Notes: a model not told the origin generated them from the letters alone. A stretch of 6,068 nucleotides of DNA from JBDLID01 sp039715055 (GCA_039715055.1 JBDLID010000165.1:1-6068); one strand, 5' to 3'; numbered from the stretch's first letter, positions 1 to 5,998 are shown. Program-made: numbers and translations.

Positions 1-22
1 GTTTTCGGGCTTTAAAAAAACA

Positions 23-109
23 GGTGAGTCAGCTGCTTGATTGGAGGGCTGCGGCCGAGCCCCCATGGATGGGTTTACGGCGTCCCTCTAATCAAGCAGC
101 TGACTCACC
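23..109. repeat. Long inverted repeat able to form a 26-bp hairpin (intergenic element 1)
   Basis: Arms 23-48 and 84-109 are complementary over 26 positions. The only non-Watson-Crick position is 43 against 89, which would be a G-U pair in RNA. The 35-nt loop (49-83) holds an inner palindrome CCCATGGATGGG (62-73), so the tip can fold again. Read on the minus strand, the stem is followed after two bases by seven T (complement of 14-20), so it would look like a large Rho-independent terminator or the 3' end of a structured RNA in that direction. On the plus strand no T tract follows. The arms are much longer than a usual terminator stem and the loop is long and patterned, which favours a dispersed intergenic element or a non-coding RNA. 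The CCATGGATGG tip reminds me of intergenic hairpins in other proteobacteria, but that is from memory. The fold is seen directly; its function is unknown. Confidence 0.85.
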
Positions 110-111
110 GG

Positions 112-189
112 GCCGCTTGGAATACTGTCGTATCTCTGGAAAATTTTGGATTCGACAATGAGCAGCTGAGTTTTGTGCGAAATCAGTAA
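112..189 (+). pseudogene. Possible decayed fragment of a nucleotidyltransferase-like gene
   Basis: The frame starting at 112, just past the right arm of the hairpin, reads without a stop to TAA at 187-189. It contains WNTVVSLENFGFDNEQLS. This resembles the segment after the catalytic DxD region in small MNT/AbiEii-like nucleotidyltransferases, where an asparagine-alanine step, a helix and then a 'aLxxFGF' motif are common. No start codon, catalytic GG...DxD motif or downstream part is present, and the 22 bases left of the hairpin do not encode the expected preceding motif in any frame. If the resemblance is real, this is a remnant of a lost gene cut off at the hairpin element. The stretch is only 26 codons, so a chance open frame is quite possible; the identification is a weak inference. 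Confidence 0.22.
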
Positions 190-295
190 ATTTTATTCTG
201 TTGTTTAAAACCTGGTCCTTTGGGCCCGGATCTTTACAATTTTTACAAAGAAATGTTCAAACCAGTTCTCAGCGATTGGAAAATAGTGGAGTTGA

Positions 296-832
296 ATGAT
301 GGGAAAAGTTGGTCGTAATGAACAGTGCCCCTGCGGATCCGGGCGAAAATTCAAGCACTGCTGTCTGGTAAAGCAGCAGGCGGGAATGCAGCAGCAACAG
401 CCTCAGAGTCCCGGTGAGGCCATGCGGGTCTCGTTGATGAAGGAGATTGAGGCGGCTCAGGAGCTGGCTGTCGCCAGGAAGTTGAAGATCCGGGAACTCG
501 GGGTCTTTATTCTGCTCTCCACAGAGGAAGGTGACGGCTGGCTGCTGGAGATCACCGATTCCGACTGTGTCCGGTTTGCGGAAGGGGGAGAGTTATTGGA
601 GGTGCCCATTGATGAGAATCCGGAAACCATCGAGATCAACTGGAGCCACACCTATGATTTTAAAGACAAGTGCTTCACCACAACCTCATATGCTGATAAA
701 GCAGCTACCCCGTATCCCAGCTATCCAGCCCAGGAAATCACCGCTGCGATCAGGCGGATGATCAAGAAATTTCCCAAGGAGATGCTGAACAAGGTCCATA
801 TCGACCCGGAAAAGCAGGAGGCGGATTCGTAA
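296..832 (+). CDS. SEC-C metal-binding motif protein of unknown function
   Basis: This is a 178-residue protein, probably cytoplasmic, since no signal peptide or membrane segment is seen. Residues 7-23 form a SEC-C motif: C11 and C13 (CPCGSG), then C22-C23. The motif is known from the SecA C-terminus and many small proteins, where it coordinates one zinc and can mediate protein or ribosome contacts. Here it sits at the N-terminus, followed by a glutamine-rich linker (about 26-39), a helical stretch (44-67) and a roughly 110-residue mixed region I do not recognise, ending in a charged tail. Two start codons are adjacent (296 and 299). GGAG at 288-291 lies 4 nt before the first and 7 nt before the second, so the second, giving MGKVGRNE as in typical SEC-C proteins, may be the true start. 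The VanZ-like gene follows 4-10 nt after the stop. SEC-C presence is secure; biological role is unknown. Confidence 0.88.
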   Translation: MMGKVGRNEQCPCGSGRKFKHCCLVKQQAGMQQQQPQSPGEAMRVSLMKEIEAAQELAVARKLKIRELGVFILLSTEEGDGWLLEITDSDCVRFAEGGELLEVPIDENPETIEINWSHTYDFKDKCFTTTSYADKAATPYPSYPAQEITAAIRRMIKKFPKEMLNKVHIDPEKQEADS

Positions 833-836
833 ACCA

Positions 837-1286
837 TTGTCTATGGCCAGATCTCAACCGGGAACCGGCGGTACGCGTCCTGCTGTCATTTTATTGCGCA
901 CTGTCCCGGTGCTGGCCGTCATGGCCGGAATTTTTTTCTGCTCCCATCAGCCGGGAGACTCTTTTCACCTGCCTTCTCCCTTTGCACTGGACAAAATTGC
1001 TCATTTCTGCGCCTATTTTCTCCTGGCCCTGACCATAATCTGGTGTGTTTCTCCCGGAGATGGGACAAAAGTGGGGCGTGTCGCCCTGATCTCGTTTCTC
1101 TCAGCCCTTTTGTTCGGCTTCAGTGATGAGTTTCATCAATCGTTTATTCCCCATCGATCCGTTTCACTGATGGATATTGTCGCCGATGGGCTGGGTGGTG
1201 GCCTGGCTGCTGTTCTCTGGTCCTTGCGCCAGGATTTGCGGGACAGGCAGGCAGCCCTCTACCGCTATTTTCTAACGAGAATTTAG
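837..1286 (+). CDS. VanZ-like family integral membrane protein
   Basis: The protein has 147 residues from ATG 843, or 149 from the TTG at 837. No well-placed ribosome binding site precedes either start: AGGAGG at 816-821 is 15-21 nt away, so translation may be coupled to the SEC-C gene ending at 832. Counted from ATG 843, hydrophobic segments lie at about 15-33, 51-69, 77-94 and 112-128, consistent with a four-helix inner-membrane protein. The VanZ signature is visible as HFCAYFLLAL (54-63) and SDEFHQSFIPHR (94-105), followed by D111 and a glycine-rich last helix. VanZ itself gives low-level teicoplanin resistance in enterococci, but most members in Gram-negative bacteria are uncharacterised, so no resistance role should be assumed. 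The stop overlaps the stop of the convergent kinase gene by four bases. Family assignment is strong; function is open. Confidence 0.88.
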   Translation: MSMARSQPGTGGTRPAVILLRTVPVLAVMAGIFFCSHQPGDSFHLPSPFALDKIAHFCAYFLLALTIIWCVSPGDGTKVGRVALISFLSALLFGFSDEFHQSFIPHRSVSLMDIVADGLGGGLAAVLWSLRQDLRDRQAALYRYFLTRI

Positions 1287-3559
1287 CCCGCCTGAGAAGC
1301 AGGATCACCAGTCTTGCCGGTCTGTTTCAGGAGTATGTCGGGGAGCAGGGAGAGATCCAGGGGTTTGGTGAGGTAATGGTCAACACCTGAGCTGAAGCAT
1401 TTCCTCTCGAATTCGACGGTGGCGTGAGCTGTCAGGGCAATAATCGGTATACGTCGCAGCCCTTGTTCTTTTTCCAGCTGCCGGATTTTTTCGGTTGCTT
1501 CAAGGCCGTCCATAACCGGCATCTGGATATCCATCAGGATAACATCCGGCCGTTTTTTCTCCAGTTCTGCAAGCAGGTCGGAACCGTTTTCACTGATTAC
1601 TGTCTCGGCACCAAATTCCTTGAGGTAGGACAAGAGCATGTGCTGATTGATGAATTCGTCTTCGGCTATAAAGACCGTCATCCCGGCGAGTTTTGCACCG
1701 TCTGCCGTTTCACCACTGTTTTCGGCTCCTTCACTTTCTTTCTTACAGATTTTCTCACAGCGGCATGAGAAGTAGAAAGAGCTTCCTCCGTCTTCGTTGT
1801 TCTCGAACCAGATTTCACCTCCCAGCAGTCTGGCCAGCTTTGAACAGATGGCAAGACCAAGGCCGGCTCCTCCATTACCGTTGCCGTTTTTTGTAACGCC
1901 CTGGGAGAAGGGCTCAAAAATGGTTTTGCTCAATTTTTCCGATACGCCGTGACCGGTATCTGAGATACGGAAGCAGAGAGTCATTGTGGTCCTGGTGCCG
2001 GAAGCTACGCTCAAACTCACCTTAACTTTTCCGGTATCGGTATTTTTGATGCCGTTGGAGAGCAGATTCAGCACGACCTGGTGGATTTTGCCTGCATCCG
2101 CCATCAGGTTTTCGGGGATATCGTCATCAACGTGAGAACTGAGTTGAATATCCTTACCCTCGATTTCAATCTGAATCAGCTCCAGGGCATCTTCAATGAT
2201 TTCCCTGGGGTCAAAACAGGTCAGCTCCAGGCTGCTCTCACCTGCCTCGATCTTGGAAAAATTGAGGATGACGTTGATGATGCTGAGCAACCGTTTTGTT
2301 GAGCGCTTGATGAGTTTCAGCCGGTAGGACTGTTTGTCCTTGTTCGAACCGTCTAGTAGTATCGAGGTGAGGCCCATGATGCCGTTGATCGGGGTTCGGA
2401 TTTCATGGCTCATGTTGGCAAGAAAAATCGATTTGGCCTCATTGGCCTGCTGTGCGGCAACCATCGCCTCCCGCGAGGATGTTTCAGCATCTTTACGCTG
2501 ACGGGATTCCTCCAAAAGACTGTTGCGGCTTTGGAGAAGTGCCGTCGTCATTGAATTGAAGGCGGTGGCCAGTTCACTGAACTCGTTCTGCCCGTCAAGC
2601 TCAACCTGCTGATCAAGGTTGCCGTCCCTGATCTTTCCGGCAACTCGTGTAAGCGTCTTCAGTGGACCTGTGAACAGTCTTTCGACAAAAAAGCGTCCGG
2701 TGACAAGTATGGCTGACAGGATGACAAGAAAAAGGGTGATGAAGTTGAGCAGGGACCGTCGCCAGGGCTTCTCCAGTCCGTCCAGATTGGAACCGACCGT
2801 CATGATGAATTCAAGGTTTTGAAAGCGGATCGGCACCATGGCAATGATTCGCTTGTCAATGATGAAGGCCTTGCCGTCCGGCAGCACATCATCAAAATGC
2901 GAGAGCTTGAATGAGGATGGCAGAGTAAGTGTGGTGCGGGAAATTTTTTTCCCTCCCGGAAGAAAGGTCGTCGCTTCAACGTTGACATTGGCAGCATGGT
3001 CGTGGATCTGTCGGTCCAGTTCGTCAAGGTCGATTCGCGCCAGGATGGCACCGTTGATGAACTGCCGGTTGAGAAAGAAGACAGGACAGGCGATTTGCAG
3101 TTGGGGAAGTTCGCCTCCGGTGTTGATGATTGAAGCGACGATATCCTGTTGGGATTCTACTCGTTCGAGAGTTTCATAATCGTAAAACAGTGATGGGTCG
3201 GGAGGCGTATCGATACCGCGCTGGACCCTGAATTGCCTGCCGTTTTTATCCAGGCTGCCCAACTCGGAGAAGACAGGGTGGTGGGTTTGAAGAGTCTTGA
3301 ACAGAAGAAATTTTTCAGCGTCCGCCATGCCCTGCCGGGAAAAGAGGGTGGCGACCATCTCCAGCTCCACACTGAGCTTGTCCAGGTAGCTGGAGGTGAC
3401 ATTTGCAAGATGGCGGGCCTCAGCCTGTCGTTTGTCAAGCAGCTCCTGTTCCAGGTACCTGTAGCGTTCACCGGCAAGAAAGGCACCGAAAAAAAAGACA
3501 GGAATAAGGGTGGCCGCCAGGAAAAGCAGGGAAATGCGGCCGCTGATTGTTTTTAACAT
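1283..3559 (-). CDS. Membrane-bound hybrid sensor histidine kinase (sensor, HAMP, HisKA, HATPase, receiver)
   Basis: The protein has 758 residues from ATG at 3559. The open frame extends to 3796, but those 79 extra codons lie inside the upstream binding-protein gene and are not protein-like. Residues 9-30 form a membrane helix, about 31-265 an extracytoplasmic sensor resembling a Cache-type domain, 268-290 a second helix, and about 290-345 HAMP plus linker. HisKA carries SHEIRTP with the phosphoacceptor H385. The ATPase domain shows the N box NLLSN (498-502), DTGHG (534-538) and GAGLGLA (564-570). A receiver domain (about 627-745) has E633/D634, phosphoacceptor D677, T710 and K732. All catalytic residues are present, so it should be active. 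There is no HPt or DNA-binding output domain, so phosphate must pass to a partner not seen here. It lies 16 nt after the phosphonate-type binding protein, which suggests a ligand-presenting partner. No good ribosome binding site precedes the start; AGGAAG at 3590-3585 is 25 nt away. Confidence 0.93.
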   Translation of the reverse strand: MLKTISGRISLLFLAATLIPVFFFGAFLAGERYRYLEQELLDKRQAEARHLANVTSSYLDKLSVELEMVATLFSRQGMADAEKFLLFKTLQTHHPVFSELGSLDKNGRQFRVQRGIDTPPDPSLFYDYETLERVESQQDIVASIINTGGELPQLQIACPVFFLNRQFINGAILARIDLDELDRQIHDHAANVNVEATTFLPGGKKISRTTLTLPSSFKLSHFDDVLPDGKAFIIDKRIIAMVPIRFQNLEFIMTVGSNLDGLEKPWRRSLLNFITLFLVILSAILVTGRFFVERLFTGPLKTLTRVAGKIRDGNLDQQVELDGQNEFSELATAFNSMTTALLQSRNSLLEESRQRKDAETSSREAMVAAQQANEAKSIFLANMSHEIRTPINGIMGLTSILLDGSNKDKQSYRLKLIKRSTKRLLSIINVILNFSKIEAGESSLELTCFDPREIIEDALELIQIEIEGKDIQLSSHVDDDIPENLMADAGKIHQVVLNLLSNGIKNTDTGKVKVSLSVASGTRTTMTLCFRISDTGHGVSEKLSKTIFEPFSQGVTKNGNGNGGAGLGLAICSKLARLLGGEIWFENNEDGGSSFYFSCRCEKICKKESEGAENSGETADGAKLAGMTVFIAEDEFINQHMLLSYLKEFGAETVISENGSDLLAELEKKRPDVILMDIQMPVMDGLEATEKIRQLEKEQGLRRIPIIALTAHATVEFERKCFSSGVDHYLTKPLDLSLLPDILLKQTGKTGDPASQAG

Positions 3560-3575
3560 CGGCAGAGCAACATGG

Positions 3576-4571
3576 TTATTTTTTCTTCCTGGCCAGCATT
3601 TTCTGCAACCCTGCCTCTGTATAGGTGTACCCGCTGTAATCGGCAATATGTCTGATAATCTCCCAGTCTTTCTTGTAAGAGATTTCCATATAGCCGGTGA
3701 TTCCTTTAAAAGTTTTGGCCAGCTCCGCCGGAAGGCTGTAGTCGAGCAGCGCCGCTTTGATTTGTTCAGCGAGTAGTGGTTTGAGGTTGTAAACATACCC
3801 CATGGAAAGAGTAGGAAATTTGGGGCTGGTATAGAGGATACGGATGTCCTCTCCGGCCACTGTCCCGGAAGAGATCATTCGCTTGAGAACACTTGATGCA
3901 ACAGCAGCTGCAGGGTAGGTACCGTCAGAGACTCCAAGGATAGAGGCTTTATGTTTTCCTGAATAGACCACATTATATGTTTTGTCGGCACTGAGTCCGA
4001 AGTCAGGGAGCAGAGCCCTGGGAGCAATGTTACCGGAGTTTGATGTGGGTGAGGTGTGAGCAATGGTCTTTCCTGCCAGGTCTTTCAGGGAGTGAAAGGG
4101 GCTCTTGCTGTTGACGATGATCTGCAGGTGGTAACCGGCCATTTCGTCTTTTCTGGCTTTGACCGCAACAGGGATATAGCCGGCCAGATTAACGGCAAAA
4201 CCGGTTGTGCCGGTTGAAAAACCGGCGATGTGCAGTTTGCCGTCACGCATCATTTGAATTTCCTCAATGGAGGATGAGACCTGCAGCCATTCTACCTGCT
4301 TTCCTGTTTTTTCAGCAATGGCGGCCATGACACGTTCATGCCTGCTCCTGCTGTCTTTTTTATCCGCCTCCGGAGAGATTGAGTAATAGAGAATGTCAGG
4401 AGCAATAAATTTTGATGTATCGTTTGGCGGGTCACAGAGCAGATCGCCATCTCTGTCGATAAGTAAAAAATCGGACTCTGCCGACAGGGAGACGGGAAAG
4501 GCAGTGATTACAACAGAAACAATAAGAAGTGTGGCGACCTTGATGGCAGAGAAACGACAGGATGATATCAT
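3576..4571 (-). CDS. Secreted PhnD-like phosphate/phosphite/phosphonate-type substrate-binding protein
   Basis: The protein has 331 residues with an N-terminal signal peptide: a basic start, a hydrophobic core at about 12-26, and a likely cleavage after A31 (SLSA/ESD), giving a periplasmic protein. The mature part matches the PhnD-like periplasmic binding fold: a 'DxDGDLLxDPP' opening (39-49), AGFSTGTTGFAVN (116-128), the anion-binding-loop-type motif HTSPTSNSG (172-180), and SGKHKASILGV (204-214) with DGTYPAAAVA (216-225). D39, D41, D43 and D47 form a DxDxDxxxD arrangement like calcium-binding loops. Relatives bind phosphonates, phosphite or phosphate for ABC import, but no permease or ATPase is adjacent; a hybrid kinase follows 16 nt downstream, so a sensory role is plausible. 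An in-frame TAA sits 9 nt upstream of the ATG, so 4571 is the only start keeping the signal peptide, although no clear ribosome binding site precedes it. Ligand identity cannot be read from the sequence. Confidence 0.88.
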   Translation of the reverse strand: MISSCRFSAIKVATLLIVSVVITAFPVSLSAESDFLLIDRDGDLLCDPPNDTSKFIAPDILYYSISPEADKKDSRSRHERVMAAIAEKTGKQVEWLQVSSSIEEIQMMRDGKLHIAGFSTGTTGFAVNLAGYIPVAVKARKDEMAGYHLQIIVNSKSPFHSLKDLAGKTIAHTSPTSNSGNIAPRALLPDFGLSADKTYNVVYSGKHKASILGVSDGTYPAAAVASSVLKRMISSGTVAGEDIRILYTSPKFPTLSMGYVYNLKPLLAEQIKAALLDYSLPAELAKTFKGITGYMEISYKKDWEIIRHIADYSGYTYTEAGLQKMLARKKK

Positions 4572-4740
4572 TGTTTTAAAACTTTATAAAATAGTGGGGA
4601 AATGATCGCAGTTGAAACGGACAAAAGTTAATAAAAACTCTGACAATCTGCCATGACAGCTTTATGAAGTCAACGGCTTTGTTGAAGTGTTGAGGCGGGT
4701 CGTACAGCAATGAAACATGTTGACAAGAGGTCGCCATAGC
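4572..4740 (-). other. Intergenic leader upstream of the binding-protein gene
   Basis: This gap between the hemB terminator and the binding-protein start holds no convincing gene. It is AT-rich near the start codon (TTTTATAAAG, complement of 4591-4582). A TTGACT hexamer (4673-4668) and a TTGTCA hexamer (4646-4641) read on the minus strand are possible -35 elements, but neither has a good -10 at standard spacing. Because the upstream terminator appears efficient, a promoter for the binding-protein/kinase operon is expected here. I cannot place it with confidence, and a sigma-54 or activator-dependent promoter is possible but not seen. Confidence 0.4.
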
Positions 4741-4792
4741 TGGAGAAAAACAAACGCTGCCGATCGGGATGGTCATCCGGGACCGGCAGCGT
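4741..4792 (-). terminator. Rho-independent terminator of hemB
   Basis: Arms ACGCTGCCG (4754-4762) and CGGCAGCGT (4784-4792) pair perfectly over 9 bp. An inner GGAT/ATCC pairing (4767-4770 with 4775-4778) extends the hairpin. On the minus strand the stem is followed by TTGTTTTTC (complement of 4753-4745), a typical U-rich tail. It begins 9 nt beyond the hemB stop codon, in the correct orientation, and should separate hemB from the binding-protein/kinase operon downstream. Confidence 0.9.
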
Positions 4793-4801
4793 GGATATGA
4801 T

Positions 4802-5779
4802 TTACTGGTTGCCCAGCAGACGAGCCATATCTTTGGCAAAGTAGGTGAGGATGATGTCGGCCCCGGCCCGTTTGATGGAGAGCAGGGTTTCGGCCATGAC
4901 CCGATCGCCGTCGATCCAGCCTTTATCAGCAGCGGCCTTGATCATGGCGTATTCACCGCTGACGTGGTAGGCGGCAATGGGCAGGTCGAATTCTTCGTTC
5001 AGCCTGGAGATGATATCAAGATAGGCAACCGCCGGTTTGACCATGAGGATATCCGCTCCTTCATCCACGTCAAGGGTTGCCTCACGCATGGCCTCCCGGC
5101 TGTTGGCCGGATCCATCTGGTAGCTGCGCCGGTCCCCGAACTGCGGCGCACAGTCGGCAGCGTCGCGGAAGGGACCATAAAATGCCGAGGCATATTTGAC
5201 CGCATAGGACATGATGGGGATCATGTCGAAGTTGTTTTCGTCCAGTGCTCCCCTGATTTCAGCCACCCGGCCATCCATCATATCAGATGGTGCCACCATG
5301 TCGACGCCGGCGCGGGCATGGGACAGGGCGGTCTTGGCAAGGATTTCAAGAGTGGCGTCATTATCCACCGATTCTCCGATGAGGCAGCCGCAGTGTCCAT
5401 GGTCTGTGTACTCACAGAGACAGACATCGGTGACCACCATCATCTCCGGGGCCTTGTTTTTGATTTCTTTAATGGCCCTCTGGATGATGCCGTCCTTGGC
5501 ATGGGCACCTGAGCCCATGGCGTCCTTGCTTTCCGGAAGGCCGAAAAGGATCACTGACTTGACACCGATCTTCAAACACTCTTTGGCCTCTGCACCGAGC
5601 ATATCCACCGACATGCGAAAGACGCCGGGCATGGACGGGATTTCTTCACGACTCTTCTTGCCGGGCATGACAAAAAGCGGGTAGATCAGCTGGTCCGCAC
5701 TGAGATGGGTCTCGCGGATCAGGGAGCGAAAGGTTTCATTCTTGCGCATCCGGCGCGGGCGGTAGTCTGGAAAGATCAT
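4802..5779 (-). CDS. hemB: Porphobilinogen synthase (delta-aminolevulinic acid dehydratase)
   Basis: This cytoplasmic enzyme condenses two 5-aminolevulinate molecules into porphobilinogen, the shared precursor of haem, sirohaem, cobalamin and related tetrapyrroles; family members are usually homo-octamers. The protein has 325 residues, full length for the family. The Schiff-base lysines are K195 (MSYAVKYAS) and K248 (ILMVKPA). The active-site metal cluster is the cysteine type, C120, C122 and C130 (DVCLCEYTDHGHCG), so it should be zinc-dependent rather than the aspartate-rich magnesium type. Other signatures are FGLPESKDAMGS (79-90), APSDMMDGRV (163-172) and YHVSGEYAM (271-279). The start at 5779 is supported by GAGGAA on the minus strand (5791-5786) with 6 nt between it and the ATG. 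A Rho-independent terminator follows the stop, so it appears to be a single-gene unit. The long inverted repeat at 5826-5925 lies only 46 nt upstream of its start codon. Confidence 0.97.
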   Translation of the reverse strand: MIFPDYRPRRMRKNETFRSLIRETHLSADQLIYPLFVMPGKKSREEIPSMPGVFRMSVDMLGAEAKECLKIGVKSVILFGLPESKDAMGSGAHAKDGIIQRAIKEIKNKAPEMMVVTDVCLCEYTDHGHCGCLIGESVDNDATLEILAKTALSHARAGVDMVAPSDMMDGRVAEIRGALDENNFDMIPIMSYAVKYASAFYGPFRDAADCAPQFGDRRSYQMDPANSREAMREATLDVDEGADILMVKPAVAYLDIISRLNEEFDLPIAAYHVSGEYAMIKAAADKGWIDGDRVMAETLLSIKRAGADIILTYFAKDMARLLGNQ

Positions 5780-5785
5780 GATTCG

Positions 5786-5791
5786 TTCCTC
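5786..5791 (-). promoter_or_regulatory. Ribosome binding site of hemB
   Basis: On the minus strand GAGGAA ends 6 nt before the ATG at 5779. This is a good Shine-Dalgarno match and fixes the hemB start. It is the best ribosome binding site on the minus strand here; the binding-protein and kinase starts lack comparable ones. Confidence 0.75.
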
Positions 5792-5825
5792 ATAAAGTCA
5801 AAAGGAAAAAGTTATTGGATGGTAT

Positions 5826-5925
5826 CAGTTCAGCAGCACCCGCAGTGTGGCCGATCAGGCCGCCTCGAGTAGCACAAGTACGCTTCGTCAGCCTGCTTGA
5901 CCACACTGCGGGCCCTGCTGAACTG
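5826..5925. repeat. Long inverted repeat able to form a 25-bp hairpin (intergenic element 2)
   Basis: Arms 5826-5850 and 5901-5925 pair over 25 positions with one two-base internal mismatch (5837-5838 against 5913-5914). The outer 11 pairs (CAGTTCAGCAG/CTGCTGAACTG) and inner 12 pairs (5839-5850 with 5901-5912) are perfect. The 50-nt loop folds again: CAGGC (5856-5860) pairs with GCCTG (5891-5895), and inside that CGA and GTA (5866-5871) can pair with TAC (5879-5881) and TCG (5885-5887) around a bulge. No T tract follows the stem directly on either strand, so it is not an ordinary terminator. It lies between hemB and a possible divergent gene, so it may be part of the hemB leader RNA, a separate small RNA, or a dispersed DNA element. 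The ends do not match the core-site consensus of integron attC sites. Structure is seen; function is unknown. Confidence 0.85.
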
Positions 5926-5934
5926 TTACAGTTC
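5920..5934. repeat. Perfect small palindrome GAACTGT-T-ACAGTTC
   Basis: Seven-base arms (5920-5926 and 5928-5934) flank a single T. The left half overlaps the outer end of the long inverted repeat, so GAACTG (5920-5925) can pair either with CAGTTC at 5826-5831 or with CAGTTC at 5929-5934. It could be a dimeric regulator site between hemB and the divergent frame, or one side of a switchable hairpin. Neither role is shown. Confidence 0.55.
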
Positions 5935-5998
5935 CTTGTTTAGGGACGCACCCAGCTTTACGCTGAATACTTACATTGGCTGAATATCAAAACTTACC

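Noticed and set aside
1..20. Right half of a terminator for a gene to the left (CGGGCTTT followed by A tract)
   Set aside because: The sequence is suggestive, but the matching left half would lie outside the window and cannot be checked.
23..109. Retron non-coding RNA (msr-msd)
   Set aside because: Long stem arms are present, but no reverse transcriptase gene is found in the window.
23..109. Single CRISPR repeat or transposon terminal repeats
   Set aside because: There is one inverted pair with a 35-nt loop, no repeated units, no transposase and no flanking target duplication.
200..240. Promoter of the SEC-C gene with TACAAT at 235-240 as -10
   Set aside because: The -10 resembles the consensus, but no -35-like hexamer lies 16-18 bp upstream, so I do not call it.
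253..318. Small 21-codon open frame overlapping the SEC-C start
   Set aside because: It has no ribosome binding site and no recognisable product, and it runs through the SEC-C start region in another frame; chance is the simpler explanation.
3560..3796. N-terminal extension of the histidine kinase frame
   Set aside because: The 79 extra residues overlap the binding-protein gene in another frame, are rich in basic residues and tryptophan without domain character, and would put unlike sequence before the first membrane helix.
4769..5512. A 247-codon open frame on the plus strand opposite hemB
   Set aside because: It is the antisense shadow of a full-length, motif-complete hemB; its translation has no recognisable domain and it begins inside the hemB terminator.
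5826..5925. Integron attC recombination site
   Set aside because: The long hairpin is suggestive, but the ends read GTTCAGC/GCTGAAC and do not fit the RYYYAAC/GTTRRRY core sites, and there is no integrase or cassette array.
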